A stretch of DNA of 8,398 bases from JABIFK01 sp047619225. GTDB taxonomy: Bacteria > Latescibacterota > UBA2968. Every line of letters begins with the position of its first letter. Position 1 is the stretch's first letter. Both the position numbers and the translations under genes were made by a program. The notes under the pieces were generated by a model. That model was not told where the DNA came from. It saw only the letters and a program-made list of their open reading frames with translations, and did not search any database. This document shows positions 1 through 6,294 of this stretch, one piece after another. The stretch is from positions 1 to 8,398 of the forward strand of contig JBLHJX010000242.1 of assembly GCA_047619225.1 (NCBI GenBank). The letters run 5' to 3'.

Positions 1-643
1 CATGCGCCTGAAACCCCAAACCATACACTTCAAAATAAAAAAACAAGGGCGAATACACATCATACCTACGCGAGGGGTTGGGCACCACAATGCGCCCATC
101 TTTTCGAAAAATCTCCAAATGTTCATGTGCATTGACAGGGTTAAAACCCACGGCAGTATACAAATCACTCATACCCAATTGATTGGGTTCATACGTTGGC
201 GACACAATCTCAAAAACCGCCACACCCGAGCGTCCCGTTGCCAAATCGCTCAAGGTCAACTCACCCCGATACGTACCCGCGGGCAAGCGCACTTGTACCA
301 TATCCAAAAACAACCGATCAGGGTCCGTTGTCGCTTCCAAAGATTCTGCTGTCATTTGGCTCTCGGCTTCCACTTGCTGAACAACCTTGCCATCTGCATC
401 TAACACCCGAAGCGAGGGTCGATAACGCGCCACATACACATTGTCTTTTTGTCGCTCAAATGCAAACTGCGCCACAGGAAACCGAAGGGTCACCTCTTCA
501 AAACCCTCACTACCGCGCCATCTAAAACTGCACACATCCACTTCAAATGCAATTGGGCCTTCACCCCGTGGCGGCAAATCAACTTCGCCAGCCCACCCAG
601 CAGGTGCCATCATAAAAAGAATCGCGATCACCGTCCAACGCAT
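1..643 (-). CDS. GWxTD-type exported protein, N-terminal part (cut by left edge)
   Basis: The frame is open from the ATG at 641-643 to the window edge, giving the first 214 residues with no stop. An AGGAG at 651-655 lies 7 nt upstream of the ATG. The N-terminus looks like a signal peptide: a basic MRW start, a hydrophobic run (VIAILFMMAPAGWA) and a likely cleavage site after the last Ala, so the product is probably exported. The rest is beta-rich. Residues around 178-214 contain SDLYTA, then DGRIVVPNPSRRYD, then PLFFYFEVYGL. From memory, this succession (an 'SD' motif, 'VPNPSR', then 'YFEVYnL') is typical of the region before the GWxTD domain in proteins of that name; the GWxTD motif itself would lie outside the window. 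Their function is not established; an envelope role is likely. It is the last visible gene of the minus-strand unit led by the DUF6785-like membrane protein. Family call fairly sure, function unknown. Confidence 0.72.
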   Translation of the reverse strand, partial: MRWTVIAILFMMAPAGWAGEVDLPPRGEGPIAFEVDVCSFRWRGSEGFEEVTLRFPVAQFAFERQKDNVYVARYRPSLRVLDADGKVVQQVEAESQMTAESLEATTDPDRLFLDMVQVRLPAGTYRGELTLSDLATGRSGVAVFEIVSPTYEPNQLGMSDLYTAVGFNPVNAHEHLEIFRKDGRIVVPNPSRRYDVYSPLFFYFEVYGLGFQAH

Positions 644-672
644 CTGTCTTCTCCTGAAAAAAGTCCTGCTGC

Positions 673-691
673 CAAAGATCTAACATCTTTG
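673..691 (-). other. Short hairpin between small ORF and GWxTD-type gene
   Basis: CAAAGAT and ATCTTTG form a perfect 7-bp stem with a 5-nt loop. On the minus strand the stem is followed by about 11 mixed bases before a T6 run, so it is a poor fit for an intrinsic terminator. It could act as an attenuator or processing site ahead of the GWxTD-type gene, or be chance in AT-rich sequence. Confidence 0.2.
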
Positions 692-707
692 TAAGACGCT
701 ACAGCAT

Positions 708-773
708 CTATGCCAGTTCCCAAAGTGCCAAATAAACCCAAGTCAACTTAATACCCGTTTTGCCATTTTCCAT
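708..773 (-). CDS. Possible 21-residue small protein behind the membrane-protein gene
   Basis: An ATG at 771-773 opens a 21-codon frame ending in TAG at 708-710. The protein starts MENGKTGIKL and continues TWVYLALWELA: a polar, basic front followed by a hydrophobic aromatic stretch of about 11 residues, too short for a standard membrane span. Translation signals are good. The TAG stop of the upstream membrane-protein gene runs directly into GAGAGG, so AGGAG/GAGAGG sits 5-10 nt before this ATG, and only 10 bases separate that stop from this start. This suggests translational coupling. I recognise no family. It may be a true small membrane-associated peptide, a leader-type ORF for the next gene, or the front end of a decayed gene, since the sequence after its stop is not open in the same frame. 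Confidence 0.35.
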   Translation of the reverse strand: MENGKTGIKLTWVYLALWELA

Positions 774-783
774 TTCGCCTCTC

Positions 784-2733
784 CTAATCTGAAATCGGAA
801 TCCCATGCCCTTGCCCAGGAAACCAAATCATATCTACAAAAAACGAAATCCCTGCCCCAACATAATGCCCCATAATCAACCCCAAGAAAAACGGCCGTGC
901 CAACCGATAGGCACCCCCACCACCCAATCGCAAAATCGCAGACTTCGCCATCCAGCCCAAAAACAGTGAAAACACGACATTTGTGACCGGATAAGCAGAA
1001 CCAGCAGCCAGGCCCAATGGATGCAAGGGCCATCCCGGAAACCGCGATCTCAGCATATACAAACCCACCGTAAGCCCCATACCAATCGCCATAAACACAA
1101 GCTTTGTCCAATCAACAGCCACTGGAGATCGTGAATATTTAACCGCAATATCCCACGGCAACCGTGCCAAATCACCCGCCAATTGCCCCCCATAATTCCC
1201 CGCACCTGTGTGATAGGCCATATACACGATATACCAAACCGATGCCAACACCCCAATGCCCATGGCCAATATGGCCGCCCAAACCAAAGACCGTTTGTGC
1301 CCCTGCACCGTATCCATCAACTTCACCGTATGCCCCAAGGCAGGCATCAGCATCGTTTTCATATCGCCATACCAACCATAACTCATACCTAAGGCCGTCA
1401 TGGTTGCCCCCGACAACTCTGAAGTGCCAAAACCAAATACAATAAAATGCTGTGCCACAACCGGTGCGCGAATGGTAATCAAACCCGCTTCTGCCACAAT
1501 GCGCGTAATGCCCAAAAATGTCACCATCATCACCACCAAAAACACCACAACCACCCACAGTGCCATGCCCGAAGCATATAACCACCCCGCCATGTAAAGC
1601 AAACCACCTACAAACCCAAACACCGCCATACGATAAGAAACCATCTCCCGTGAATCATCTACATCGCGATCACGATAAACAGCTTTGCGCCACACATCTT
1701 TTAAATGAGAGCGGGCAATCCACAATCCCCAACCTACCAACACCAGCCACACGCCAAACGTTTGCCATCCCACCGCAGCAAAAGAGGTCCCATAAGGGTC
1801 TGGTTCTTTCACCTCTAAACCAATACGATTAAACAAACCCTCTTCCACCACACCCAACAAATAAAAAAACCAGATGCTAAACCCCACATCCATTTTAATA
1901 AAATAAGCAAACCCAATAACCGGCCAATATAAGTTTAAAAGAATCGGCTGAAACTCGCGCCCCAAAGATACGGATCCATAACGCCACGGATAAACGGGCA
2001 AGTTGGGATTAAAATAAGAGGCAATATTCCACAAAATGCCCAAAATGGACACACAAAACCCAAACCAAAAAACGGGCGTGCGCATAAACTCTGGCAACCG
2101 TCGCCCGTCTTCTATCTCATTAACCATCGCCAGTGGCAATTCCATCAACGGATAATCAATGCGCTCATATTCAATCCATGGCTTGCGCAAAATCACCACC
2201 GTACACAACACCACCGCACACATCGCCCCAATCAAACTCAGCCACCAAAACAACGGCACGAACCACACATCCCAAGGAATAGACGCACCCCTTGGCAACC
2301 CTTCAAAAAACCACGTCAATGCCAACCCCGGTTGAATAACCGCCCAGGAAGGCAAATATCCGTGTGTATACTCTGCCCATCCATTGGTGGGATCCGCCAA
2401 ATAATACGGCACCACCAAATTGGCCAGCAACTTGCTCAAAAAATATGTCGGCAAGGTTGAGGCAATCAACCCCATACAAAAAATCACCAACAACTCGCCC
2501 CGATTCAATTTCAACGGCCGCCGTAAAAACAACACCGTCATCACAAAAGGGAACACCACTGCCAGTGACAAATGATTTTGCGCCAACCGGCTGGTATGCA
2601 ACACATGTCGCGCATAAAACCCGCCAATTGCCGCAATCAATACCAGCAACACACCCAACCCAACCGATTTCCACGTCAAAGCGCGTTCATCGGGTGTGGT
2701 TTTTGTATCTCTATGTGCCCCTACTTCTGCCAT
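784..2733 (-). CDS. DUF6785/DUF6784-type polytopic membrane protein
   Basis: A 649-residue protein, very hydrophobic, with roughly 12-14 candidate membrane segments. Clear ones lie near residues 24-44, 52-70, 157-183, 222-240, 264-297, 325-341, 365-410, 484-505, 543-561, 583-600 and 611-634. Notable motifs between spans are LNRGELLVIF (76-85), WIEYERIDYPLMELP (186-200), TRIVAEAGL (410-418) and WPLHPLGLAAG (568-578). The length, the RGEL segment, the ERIDYPL segment and the HPLG motif recall proteins named DUF6785/DUF6784, seen in Poribacteria, Latescibacterota and Planctomycetes. That family has no proven function; a transporter-like role, possibly distantly OPT-like, is inference. The ATG at 2731-2733 is preceded by GGGAG, and a good sigma70-like promoter lies just upstream. 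It heads its own transcript, insulated from the PhyH genes by a terminator, and is followed by the small ORF and the GWxTD-type gene. Gene certain; family name from memory. Confidence 0.85.
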   Translation of the reverse strand: MAEVGAHRDTKTTPDERALTWKSVGLGVLLVLIAAIGGFYARHVLHTSRLAQNHLSLAVVFPFVMTVLFLRRPLKLNRGELLVIFCMGLIASTLPTYFLSKLLANLVVPYYLADPTNGWAEYTHGYLPSWAVIQPGLALTWFFEGLPRGASIPWDVWFVPLFWWLSLIGAMCAVVLCTVVILRKPWIEYERIDYPLMELPLAMVNEIEDGRRLPEFMRTPVFWFGFCVSILGILWNIASYFNPNLPVYPWRYGSVSLGREFQPILLNLYWPVIGFAYFIKMDVGFSIWFFYLLGVVEEGLFNRIGLEVKEPDPYGTSFAAVGWQTFGVWLVLVGWGLWIARSHLKDVWRKAVYRDRDVDDSREMVSYRMAVFGFVGGLLYMAGWLYASGMALWVVVVFLVVMMVTFLGITRIVAEAGLITIRAPVVAQHFIVFGFGTSELSGATMTALGMSYGWYGDMKTMLMPALGHTVKLMDTVQGHKRSLVWAAILAMGIGVLASVWYIVYMAYHTGAGNYGGQLAGDLARLPWDIAVKYSRSPVAVDWTKLVFMAIGMGLTVGLYMLRSRFPGWPLHPLGLAAGSAYPVTNVVFSLFLGWMAKSAILRLGGGGAYRLARPFFLGLIMGHYVGAGISFFVDMIWFPGQGHGIPISD

Positions 2734-2762
2734 TGCGATCTCCCATAAAAAAAATCGCTTCT

Positions 2763-2791
2763 TATATAGCGCGACCGACCCAACCTGTCAA
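2763..2791 (-). promoter_or_regulatory. Sigma70-like promoter for the membrane-protein gene
   Basis: On the minus strand a perfect TTGACA (2786-2791) is followed by 17 bases and TATATA (2763-2768). The predicted start is near 2756, about 23 bases before the ATG at 2733. It sits just after the terminator of the PhyH unit, which supports a separate transcript for the membrane protein and the genes behind it. Confidence 0.7.
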
Positions 2792-2795
2792 GCCA

Positions 2796-2831
2796 CAAAA
2801 CAAAAACGCCCGACTTTTAAAGCCGGGCGTT
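2796..2831 (-). terminator. Intrinsic terminator of the PTPS-PhyH unit
   Basis: AACGCCCG (2805-2812) and CGGGCGTT (2824-2831) form a perfect 8-bp GC-rich stem. It extends inward through one mismatch (a G-T wobble on the minus strand) into an AT-rich closing stem. On the minus strand the stem runs straight into TTTTTGTTTTG, a good U-tract. On the plus strand the following bases are TCAAC, so it acts only for minus-strand transcripts. It begins 31 bases after the stop of the last PhyH gene. Confidence 0.85.
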
Positions 2832-2862
2832 CAACTATAAGAAGCACGATCACTGGCAACTC

Positions 2863-3678
2863 CTATCGTTGCATTCGCTCAATCCCCAGCAACTGCTTGC
2901 ACAAGGGTGACCTTTCGCGCGCCAATCGCTCTCGAAATGCACCTTGAGGAATACATTCATCATATTGTTTTTGACCAAAATGTGTGTAATTATAAAGCAA
3001 CATCCGCCGCGCTTTGTCATCGGTATTGTCCATAGCCGTATGCCAAATGCGCCCATTCCATAAAAGAGCACTTCCCGCAGATCCCGTCATACGCACATGA
3101 TTGGGCATGTCATTCAAATCATCATACTGCGGAATATCCTGCTCATCCCATTTGTGCGATCCGGGCACAACACTAAACGGCCCCGTTTCAAAATCTACAT
3201 CATACACAAAATAGAAAATCTTGATCTTGTGATAAGGCGTTTCACACGCCCGCATCTTTTCCCACGCCGCCCGATCCGATGCATCCCATTCATTCACATC
3301 GTGTGCCCAAATTTTCGAGTCTTTATGCCAGCGTGTGTGTGCCACTTTGCCCGGCGGCTTCACATGAAGCGCATTGTCAATCATCATCATATCAGGCCCT
3401 TGCATCCGTTCAGCAATCGCAACGGTCACCGGGTTTTCCAACATATCAACAAATGCGTCGTCCCGATCAATCACCGGCTCCACCACCTGTGCATCAGGCC
3501 CAATGCCATAAGACCCCCGTCTTTGGTCCTTTGCAATCCGTTCAAGCCAAGCCGGACGTGTTTCTTCAGCAACCCGGTCAAAAGCGGCTTGCACCTTCGC
3601 CAATTGATCGCCCAGAAGTGCGTTTTCAACCAGCACATAACCATCTGCGTCAAACCGTTTAAAAAGATCGTCCGTCAC
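2863..3678 (-). CDS. Phytanoyl-CoA dioxygenase (PhyH) family oxygenase, copy 1
   Basis: A 271-residue protein of normal length for the PhyH family of Fe(II)/2-oxoglutarate-dependent oxygenases, which couple 2-oxoglutarate decarboxylation to substrate oxidation in the cytoplasm. The metal triad is visible: H118-x-D120 in RWHKDSKIW and distal H213 in GRIWHTA, with R224 or R225 placed to bind 2-oxoglutarate. VVPGSHKWD (170-178) is the usual family motif, and FDADGYVLVENAL opens the fold. The start is a GTG (3676-3678) with GGAGG (3685-3689) 6 nt upstream. It is the last gene of the unit, 98 bases after copy 2 and just before the terminator. The C-terminal CKQLLGIER resembles RRQLLGDG in copy 2, so these two are probably the closer pair. 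The substrate cannot be read from the sequence; the family also includes hydroxylases and halogenases, but the Asp of the triad is present, arguing against a halogenase. Confidence 0.93.
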   Translation of the reverse strand: MTDDLFKRFDADGYVLVENALLGDQLAKVQAAFDRVAEETRPAWLERIAKDQRRGSYGIGPDAQVVEPVIDRDDAFVDMLENPVTVAIAERMQGPDMMMIDNALHVKPPGKVAHTRWHKDSKIWAHDVNEWDASDRAAWEKMRACETPYHKIKIFYFVYDVDFETGPFSVVPGSHKWDEQDIPQYDDLNDMPNHVRMTGSAGSALLWNGRIWHTAMDNTDDKARRMLLYNYTHFGQKQYDECIPQGAFRERLARERSPLCKQLLGIERMQR

Positions 3679-3744
3679 AAAACACCTCCATAATTCACCA
3701 AGTTCGGTCCTTCAGTTTGATCAGACGTTTTTGATTCTAACTTA

Positions 3745-3767
3745 TGACCTGCCAACCAGTGACCTGC
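3745..3767. repeat. Direct repeat TGACCTGC in the intergenic gap between PhyH copies 1 and 2
   Basis: TGACCTGC occurs at 3745-3752 and again at 3760-3767, with starts 15 bases apart. The gap between the two genes (3679-3776) shows no convincing promoter or terminator. The repeat could be a regulator or RNA-binding site, or chance. Confidence 0.35.
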
Positions 3768-3776
3768 GATAGCTTT

Positions 3777-4619
3777 TCACCCCATCGCCTTGACATAATC
3801 CTCCCCCCGATGATCCCGCAACCACCCCTTAAGAGGCACATCCGCCTCCGTCGGTTGCCACCACCCTTTCACATCCACCCCATCGCCCAGCAGTTGTCGG
3901 CGAATCGGATCGCATTTTGAAAGCACTTCTTCGGGCATATTGTTATAATCCAACCCGCGCAACCAGCGATAGCTATACCCAAAAAACAAAACCCGTCGTG
4001 TCACATCCGATGTATTGGTCCCCCGCCGATGCCACATACGCCGATCAAACAAAACAGCCGATCCCGCCTTCACACACACAGGAAAAACCCCTTCGCCCGT
4101 ATCACTTTCCGTTGGCTTGCCATCCAATTTATGACTGCCTGGTATGATCTCCATGGCACCATTTTCACGCGTGTCTACATCGCTCAACCAATAACTGATC
4201 TTCAGCGACAAACGCGGATGCGGGCGCTCCATCTCTGGCACAGGACGCCCCCCATCTTGGTGCCACCCTCCCGTGCGAATCTCGCCCCCTTTTTCCTCGG
4301 GGGGATAAATAATCAAATGTGAAATATAAAGCTGAATGTTCCAGCCCAAAATATCCCAAAGCAAGGGAAAAGTCTTTGGGTTATCCAACAAATCCAAAAA
4401 CGCATCGTCTTCAACCACCGTGCGAAACTTAGCCATCATATCATTAGGCCCAAGCGCTTTGGCCTCACGTTCTATTTTTTCAACCCGATCCACAGCCGCA
4501 TTCAACCGCCCCAACAGTTCGGGCGACAACGCATCTTCCACGATCAAATAACCTTCGTCGTTAAACTGACGAAGCTGTTCTTCGGTCGCCACATATTTTA
4601 ACCAGTTTTTCTCATCCAT
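3777..4619 (-). CDS. Phytanoyl-CoA dioxygenase (PhyH) family oxygenase, copy 2
   Basis: A 280-residue Fe(II)/2-oxoglutarate oxygenase of the PhyH family. Iron ligands are H120-x-D122 in GGWHQDGG and H197 in RRMWHRRG. R208 or R209 in DVTRRVLFF is placed for 2-oxoglutarate. IIPGSHKLDG (158-167) and the ENGAME run before it are standard family features. The N-terminus reads EEQLRQFNDEGYLIVEDAL, the usual opening helix and strand. The ATG at 4617-4619 has AAAGGA about 7 nt upstream. It lies 66 bases after copy 3 and 98 bases before copy 1, with no visible promoter in either gap. The stretch YSYRWLRGLDYNNMP (216-230) after the core resembles a tail shared by many environmental PhyH proteins; the tail continues about 20 residues beyond that of copy 1. 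Substrate unknown. Confidence 0.94.
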   Translation of the reverse strand: MDEKNWLKYVATEEQLRQFNDEGYLIVEDALSPELLGRLNAAVDRVEKIEREAKALGPNDMMAKFRTVVEDDAFLDLLDNPKTFPLLWDILGWNIQLYISHLIIYPPEEKGGEIRTGGWHQDGGRPVPEMERPHPRLSLKISYWLSDVDTRENGAMEIIPGSHKLDGKPTESDTGEGVFPVCVKAGSAVLFDRRMWHRRGTNTSDVTRRVLFFGYSYRWLRGLDYNNMPEEVLSKCDPIRRQLLGDGVDVKGWWQPTEADVPLKGWLRDHRGEDYVKAMG

Positions 4620-4685
4620 CTCTTGATCCTTTCATTTTCTTCCGGTCAACCCAAAAAGCACATGTGGTAAAAAACCAAATGCCTT

Positions 4686-5534
4686 TCATAAAGCATCCGT
4701 TCTAAACGGTTCGGGCAGATGTGCAACCCCATTTTCAATATCAACAGGTTCAGGCGGAAAAGTCGTGCACACCTCACCCTTTTTCATGGCCCAACGATGC
4801 AGGGCGCGCACCCGCCCCCCATTAATTGCCAAGTTCGTCCACACACCCGCAATTGCGATCCGGCTATAGGGACTTGGGTTCGGCGGGCTATAATGCCACA
4901 AACTGCTGTGCCAACACACCACATCACCGGGTTCTGCTACTTGGTGATCCACACCGTGTTGAGCAATCATCTCTTTCACACGCTCACGTGGTAATTCACC
5001 ATGAATGCTGTCTTCATACATCACATGCGGCACAATCTCTGTTTTATGACTGCCCGGAATAAACTGCATACACCCATTTTCACGCGTTGCCGGGTCAAGG
5101 GCCATCCATGCATTAAAAGGCTCCGTCTCACCATCGCGCCACAAACCATTGTCTTGATGCCAAGGCGTGGCACTACCCGTTTTGGCGGGTTTGACAAACA
5201 CACTGTTAAACTTCACAACAATATCATCACCCAAAAAATGCCGCGCCACCGACAACATCTTTTCACCTGCTTGAAACGTATGCCAAATCAAAGGCGATTG
5301 CACACAAAAATTGCCCAACTTGCGAAACCGCGCAGATTTTGCCTCGGGTGTATCTCCCATCGGGTCCATCGGGTCAACATCTGGCCTGCCATCTGGTTCG
5401 GGTTTAAGCAACTCGTTTTTAATCACACCGCGCATATCAAAAGCAACGTCTTGGGGTACCACACCTCTCAAAACAAAATAACCCTTGTTTTCCCACTGCT
5501 CTTGTTGTTCCTCTGTTGGCAACCACTGCGTCAC
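4686..5534 (-). CDS. Phytanoyl-CoA dioxygenase (PhyH) family oxygenase, copy 3
   Basis: A 282-residue PhyH-family oxygenase. The iron triad is H126-x-D128 in TPWHQDNG and H214 in SSLWHYSPPN, with R225 in YSRIAI placed for 2-oxoglutarate. NAWMALDPATRENGCMQFIP leading to GSHK is a textbook family core. It starts at a GTG (5532-5534) with a strong AGGAGGAG (5541-5548) upstream. This start is fixed by its initial MTQWLPTEEQQEQWENKGYF, the expected opening helix. Its GTG overlaps by four bases (GTGA) the TGA of a small acidic frame upstream, suggesting translational coupling. Compared with copies 1 and 2 it has an extra proline/aspartate-rich loop (residues 45-63) and a different C-terminal part, so it is a separate subfamily rather than a recent duplicate. 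It is the first oxygenase in the PTPS-led unit. Substrate unknown. Confidence 0.94.
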   Translation of the reverse strand: MTQWLPTEEQQEQWENKGYFVLRGVVPQDVAFDMRGVIKNELLKPEPDGRPDVDPMDPMGDTPEAKSARFRKLGNFCVQSPLIWHTFQAGEKMLSVARHFLGDDIVVKFNSVFVKPAKTGSATPWHQDNGLWRDGETEPFNAWMALDPATRENGCMQFIPGSHKTEIVPHVMYEDSIHGELPRERVKEMIAQHGVDHQVAEPGDVVCWHSSLWHYSPPNPSPYSRIAIAGVWTNLAINGGRVRALHRWAMKKGEVCTTFPPEPVDIENGVAHLPEPFRTDAL

Positions 5535-5656
5535 TTTGTACTCCTCCTCGTTGCACGTCGATCATACAAATAATCAAGCGGTTCATCAACAAACTCAGCG
5601 TTGTGATCCAAATCTTCACTGACAAAAGCATCCTCACACCCGGTCTCAAAAAGCAC
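5531..5656 (-). CDS. Possible small acidic protein coupled to PhyH copy 3
   Basis: A frame that stays open for 52 codons (5689 down to the TGA at 5531-5533) lies between the PTPS gene and PhyH copy 3. The only conventional start is a GTG at 5654-5656, giving 41 residues that begin with LFETGCEDAFVSEDLD and go on to EPLDYLYDRRA. The middle is very acidic (about 11 Asp/Glu in 32 residues) and the last dozen residues are basic. Its TGA overlaps the GTG start of PhyH copy 3 by four bases, a classic coupled arrangement. Against it: the upstream Shine-Dalgarno sequence is weak (AGG, 6 nt from GTG), and the frame is open without a start further upstream, so it may be the tail of a decayed gene. I recognise no family. 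Confidence 0.35.
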   Translation of the reverse strand: MLFETGCEDAFVSEDLDHNAEFVDEPLDYLYDRRATRRSTK

Positions 5657-5720
5657 CTTCTGCCTACGTCCATACCAATGGATCCGTGTCTATCTGTGGT
5701 TCCCAAATGGTTTTGTGAAG

Positions 5721-6152
5721 TTATAGCGTCACCTCAGCAAAACAATTCTCCGTCTCCCAAATGACCACCTTCACCAATTGCACGCCCGTTCCTTGCAATT
5801 GCTTTGGGCCCACAACATTCAATAAATAATCACCCATATTCTCAGCTGTTGGGTTCAATGGCAATGCAAAATGTTTGTGCCCTGCCATTTTCCCATCAAA
5901 CAATTCTCGCACATCATCATCTTTTTCAAAAAACACAAACCCATGATCCCAATGGTCATCTACCCATCCACCCAATTTTTCTTTTAACACAGAAAAATCG
6001 ATCACCCGGCCAATTTGATCCAACTCATCGGCCTGTGCATGAAAAAACACCACATAATTGTGGCCATGCATATGCGCACATTTACCTTCGTGCCCCAAAA
6101 CCCGATGCCCCGAACAAAATTGAATACGACGAACAGCTTGAACTTGCGACAT
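5721..6152 (-). CDS. 6-pyruvoyl-tetrahydropterin synthase / QueD family protein
   Basis: A 143-residue protein, the usual size for the PTPS/QueD fold (6-pyruvoyl-tetrahydropterin synthase or 6-carboxy-tetrahydropterin synthase), which acts on dihydroneopterin triphosphate in biopterin or 7-deazaguanine (queuosine) synthesis. Zinc ligands are H16 (FCSGHRV) and H29/H31 (KCAHMHGHNY), with catalytic C25 in the CxxxHxH spacing. D69-H70 in DDHWDHGF fits the catalytic Asp-His pair, D52-F53 the conserved 'mDF', PTAEN (101-105) the conserved 'PTsEN', and E133 in IWETEN the pterin-anchoring glutamate. The ATG at 6150-6152 is chosen because AGGAGG lies 5 nt upstream; longer starts would lie inside or upstream of the promoter. 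It is the first gene of the unit leading to the three PhyH oxygenases. No QueE, QueC or GTP cyclohydrolase is in view, so the exact product (queuosine-type, biopterin-type or other) is undecided. Confidence 0.92.
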   Translation of the reverse strand: MSQVQAVRRIQFCSGHRVLGHEGKCAHMHGHNYVVFFHAQADELDQIGRVIDFSVLKEKLGGWVDDHWDHGFVFFEKDDDVRELFDGKMAGHKHFALPLNPTAENMGDYLLNVVGPKQLQGTGVQLVKVVIWETENCFAEVTL

Positions 6153-6155
6153 CCA

Positions 6156-6163
6156 CTCCTCCT
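6156..6163 (-). promoter_or_regulatory. Ribosome binding site fixing the PTPS start
   Basis: AGGAGGAG on the minus strand; its AGGAGG core is 5 nt before the ATG at 6152. It selects this start over in-frame upstream ATGs that would add up to 23 residues with no counterpart in the family. Confidence 0.8.
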
Positions 6164-6192
6164 TTAATTCAAAATCGACATTTACATGCCCC

Positions 6193-6221
6193 ATTGTACT
6201 CGGAAAAGCCCCAAGGGTCAA
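6193..6221 (-). promoter_or_regulatory. Sigma70-like promoter for the PTPS-PhyH unit
   Basis: On the minus strand TTGACC (6216-6221), a 17-base spacer and TACAAT (6193-6198): five of six matches to consensus in each hexamer. The predicted transcript start is near 6186, about 34 bases before the PTPS ATG. Confidence 0.7.
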
Positions 6222-6255
6222 CCAACAATTGCATAAAGACGGATATTTTTAAAGG

Positions 6256-6284
6256 TTTACACCCAACATCAGATCTATTAAATT
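6256..6284 (+). promoter_or_regulatory. Candidate divergent promoter for the formamidase-family gene
   Basis: TTTACA (6256-6261), a 17-base spacer, then TAAATT (6279-6284): five and four matches to the sigma70 hexamers. The predicted start is near 6291, about 43 bases before the ATG at 6334. It points away from the PTPS promoter; the two -35 elements are 34 bases apart. Confidence 0.45.
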
Positions 6285-6294
6285 GCCACGCAAT
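6282..6294. promoter_or_regulatory. Short inverted repeat over the predicted formamidase start site
   Basis: ATTGC-CAC-GCAAT is a perfect 5+5 inverted repeat with a 3-base centre. It overlaps the end of the candidate -10 and the predicted transcription start, where an operator could block initiation. It is short enough to be chance, and no regulator gene is in the window. Confidence 0.25.

Noticed and set aside
537..680. Minus-strand frame beginning MLDLWQQDFF that overlaps the start of the GWxTD-type gene
   Set aside because: It is out of frame with the signal-peptide gene, lacks a Shine-Dalgarno sequence and soon stops inside that gene. Probably chance.
673..691. Hairpin read as a terminator between the small ORF and the GWxTD-type gene
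   Set aside because: The stem is AT-rich and the T6 run starts about 11 bases after it. Kept only as a weak hairpin.
743..1111. A 122-codon minus-strand frame inside the 3' part of the membrane-protein gene
   Set aside because: It is out of frame within a long, coherent polytopic protein; Trp/Gly/Cys-rich composition marks a shifted reading of GT-rich DNA.
3097..3693. A 198-codon open frame on the + strand opposite PhyH copy 1
   Set aside because: It is antisense to a clear PhyH gene, rich in His, Ile and Arg, with no recognisable motif. The C-rich strand lacks stops by composition.
4659..4666. CACATGTG palindrome in the gap between PhyH copies 3 and 2
   Set aside because: An isolated 8-base palindrome is expected by chance, with no promoter elements around it.
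5437..5706. An 89-codon ATG-started frame on the minus strand in the PTPS-PhyH gap
   Set aside because: It runs 98 bases into PhyH copy 3 out of frame and looks unlike a protein (Cys/Arg/Met-rich). The alternative acidic frame ending in the GTGA overlap fits better.
6153..6221. Longer N-terminus for the PTPS protein
   Set aside because: The extension overlaps the -10/-35 promoter elements and is not needed for the fold. The strong AGGAGG sits before the ATG at 6152.
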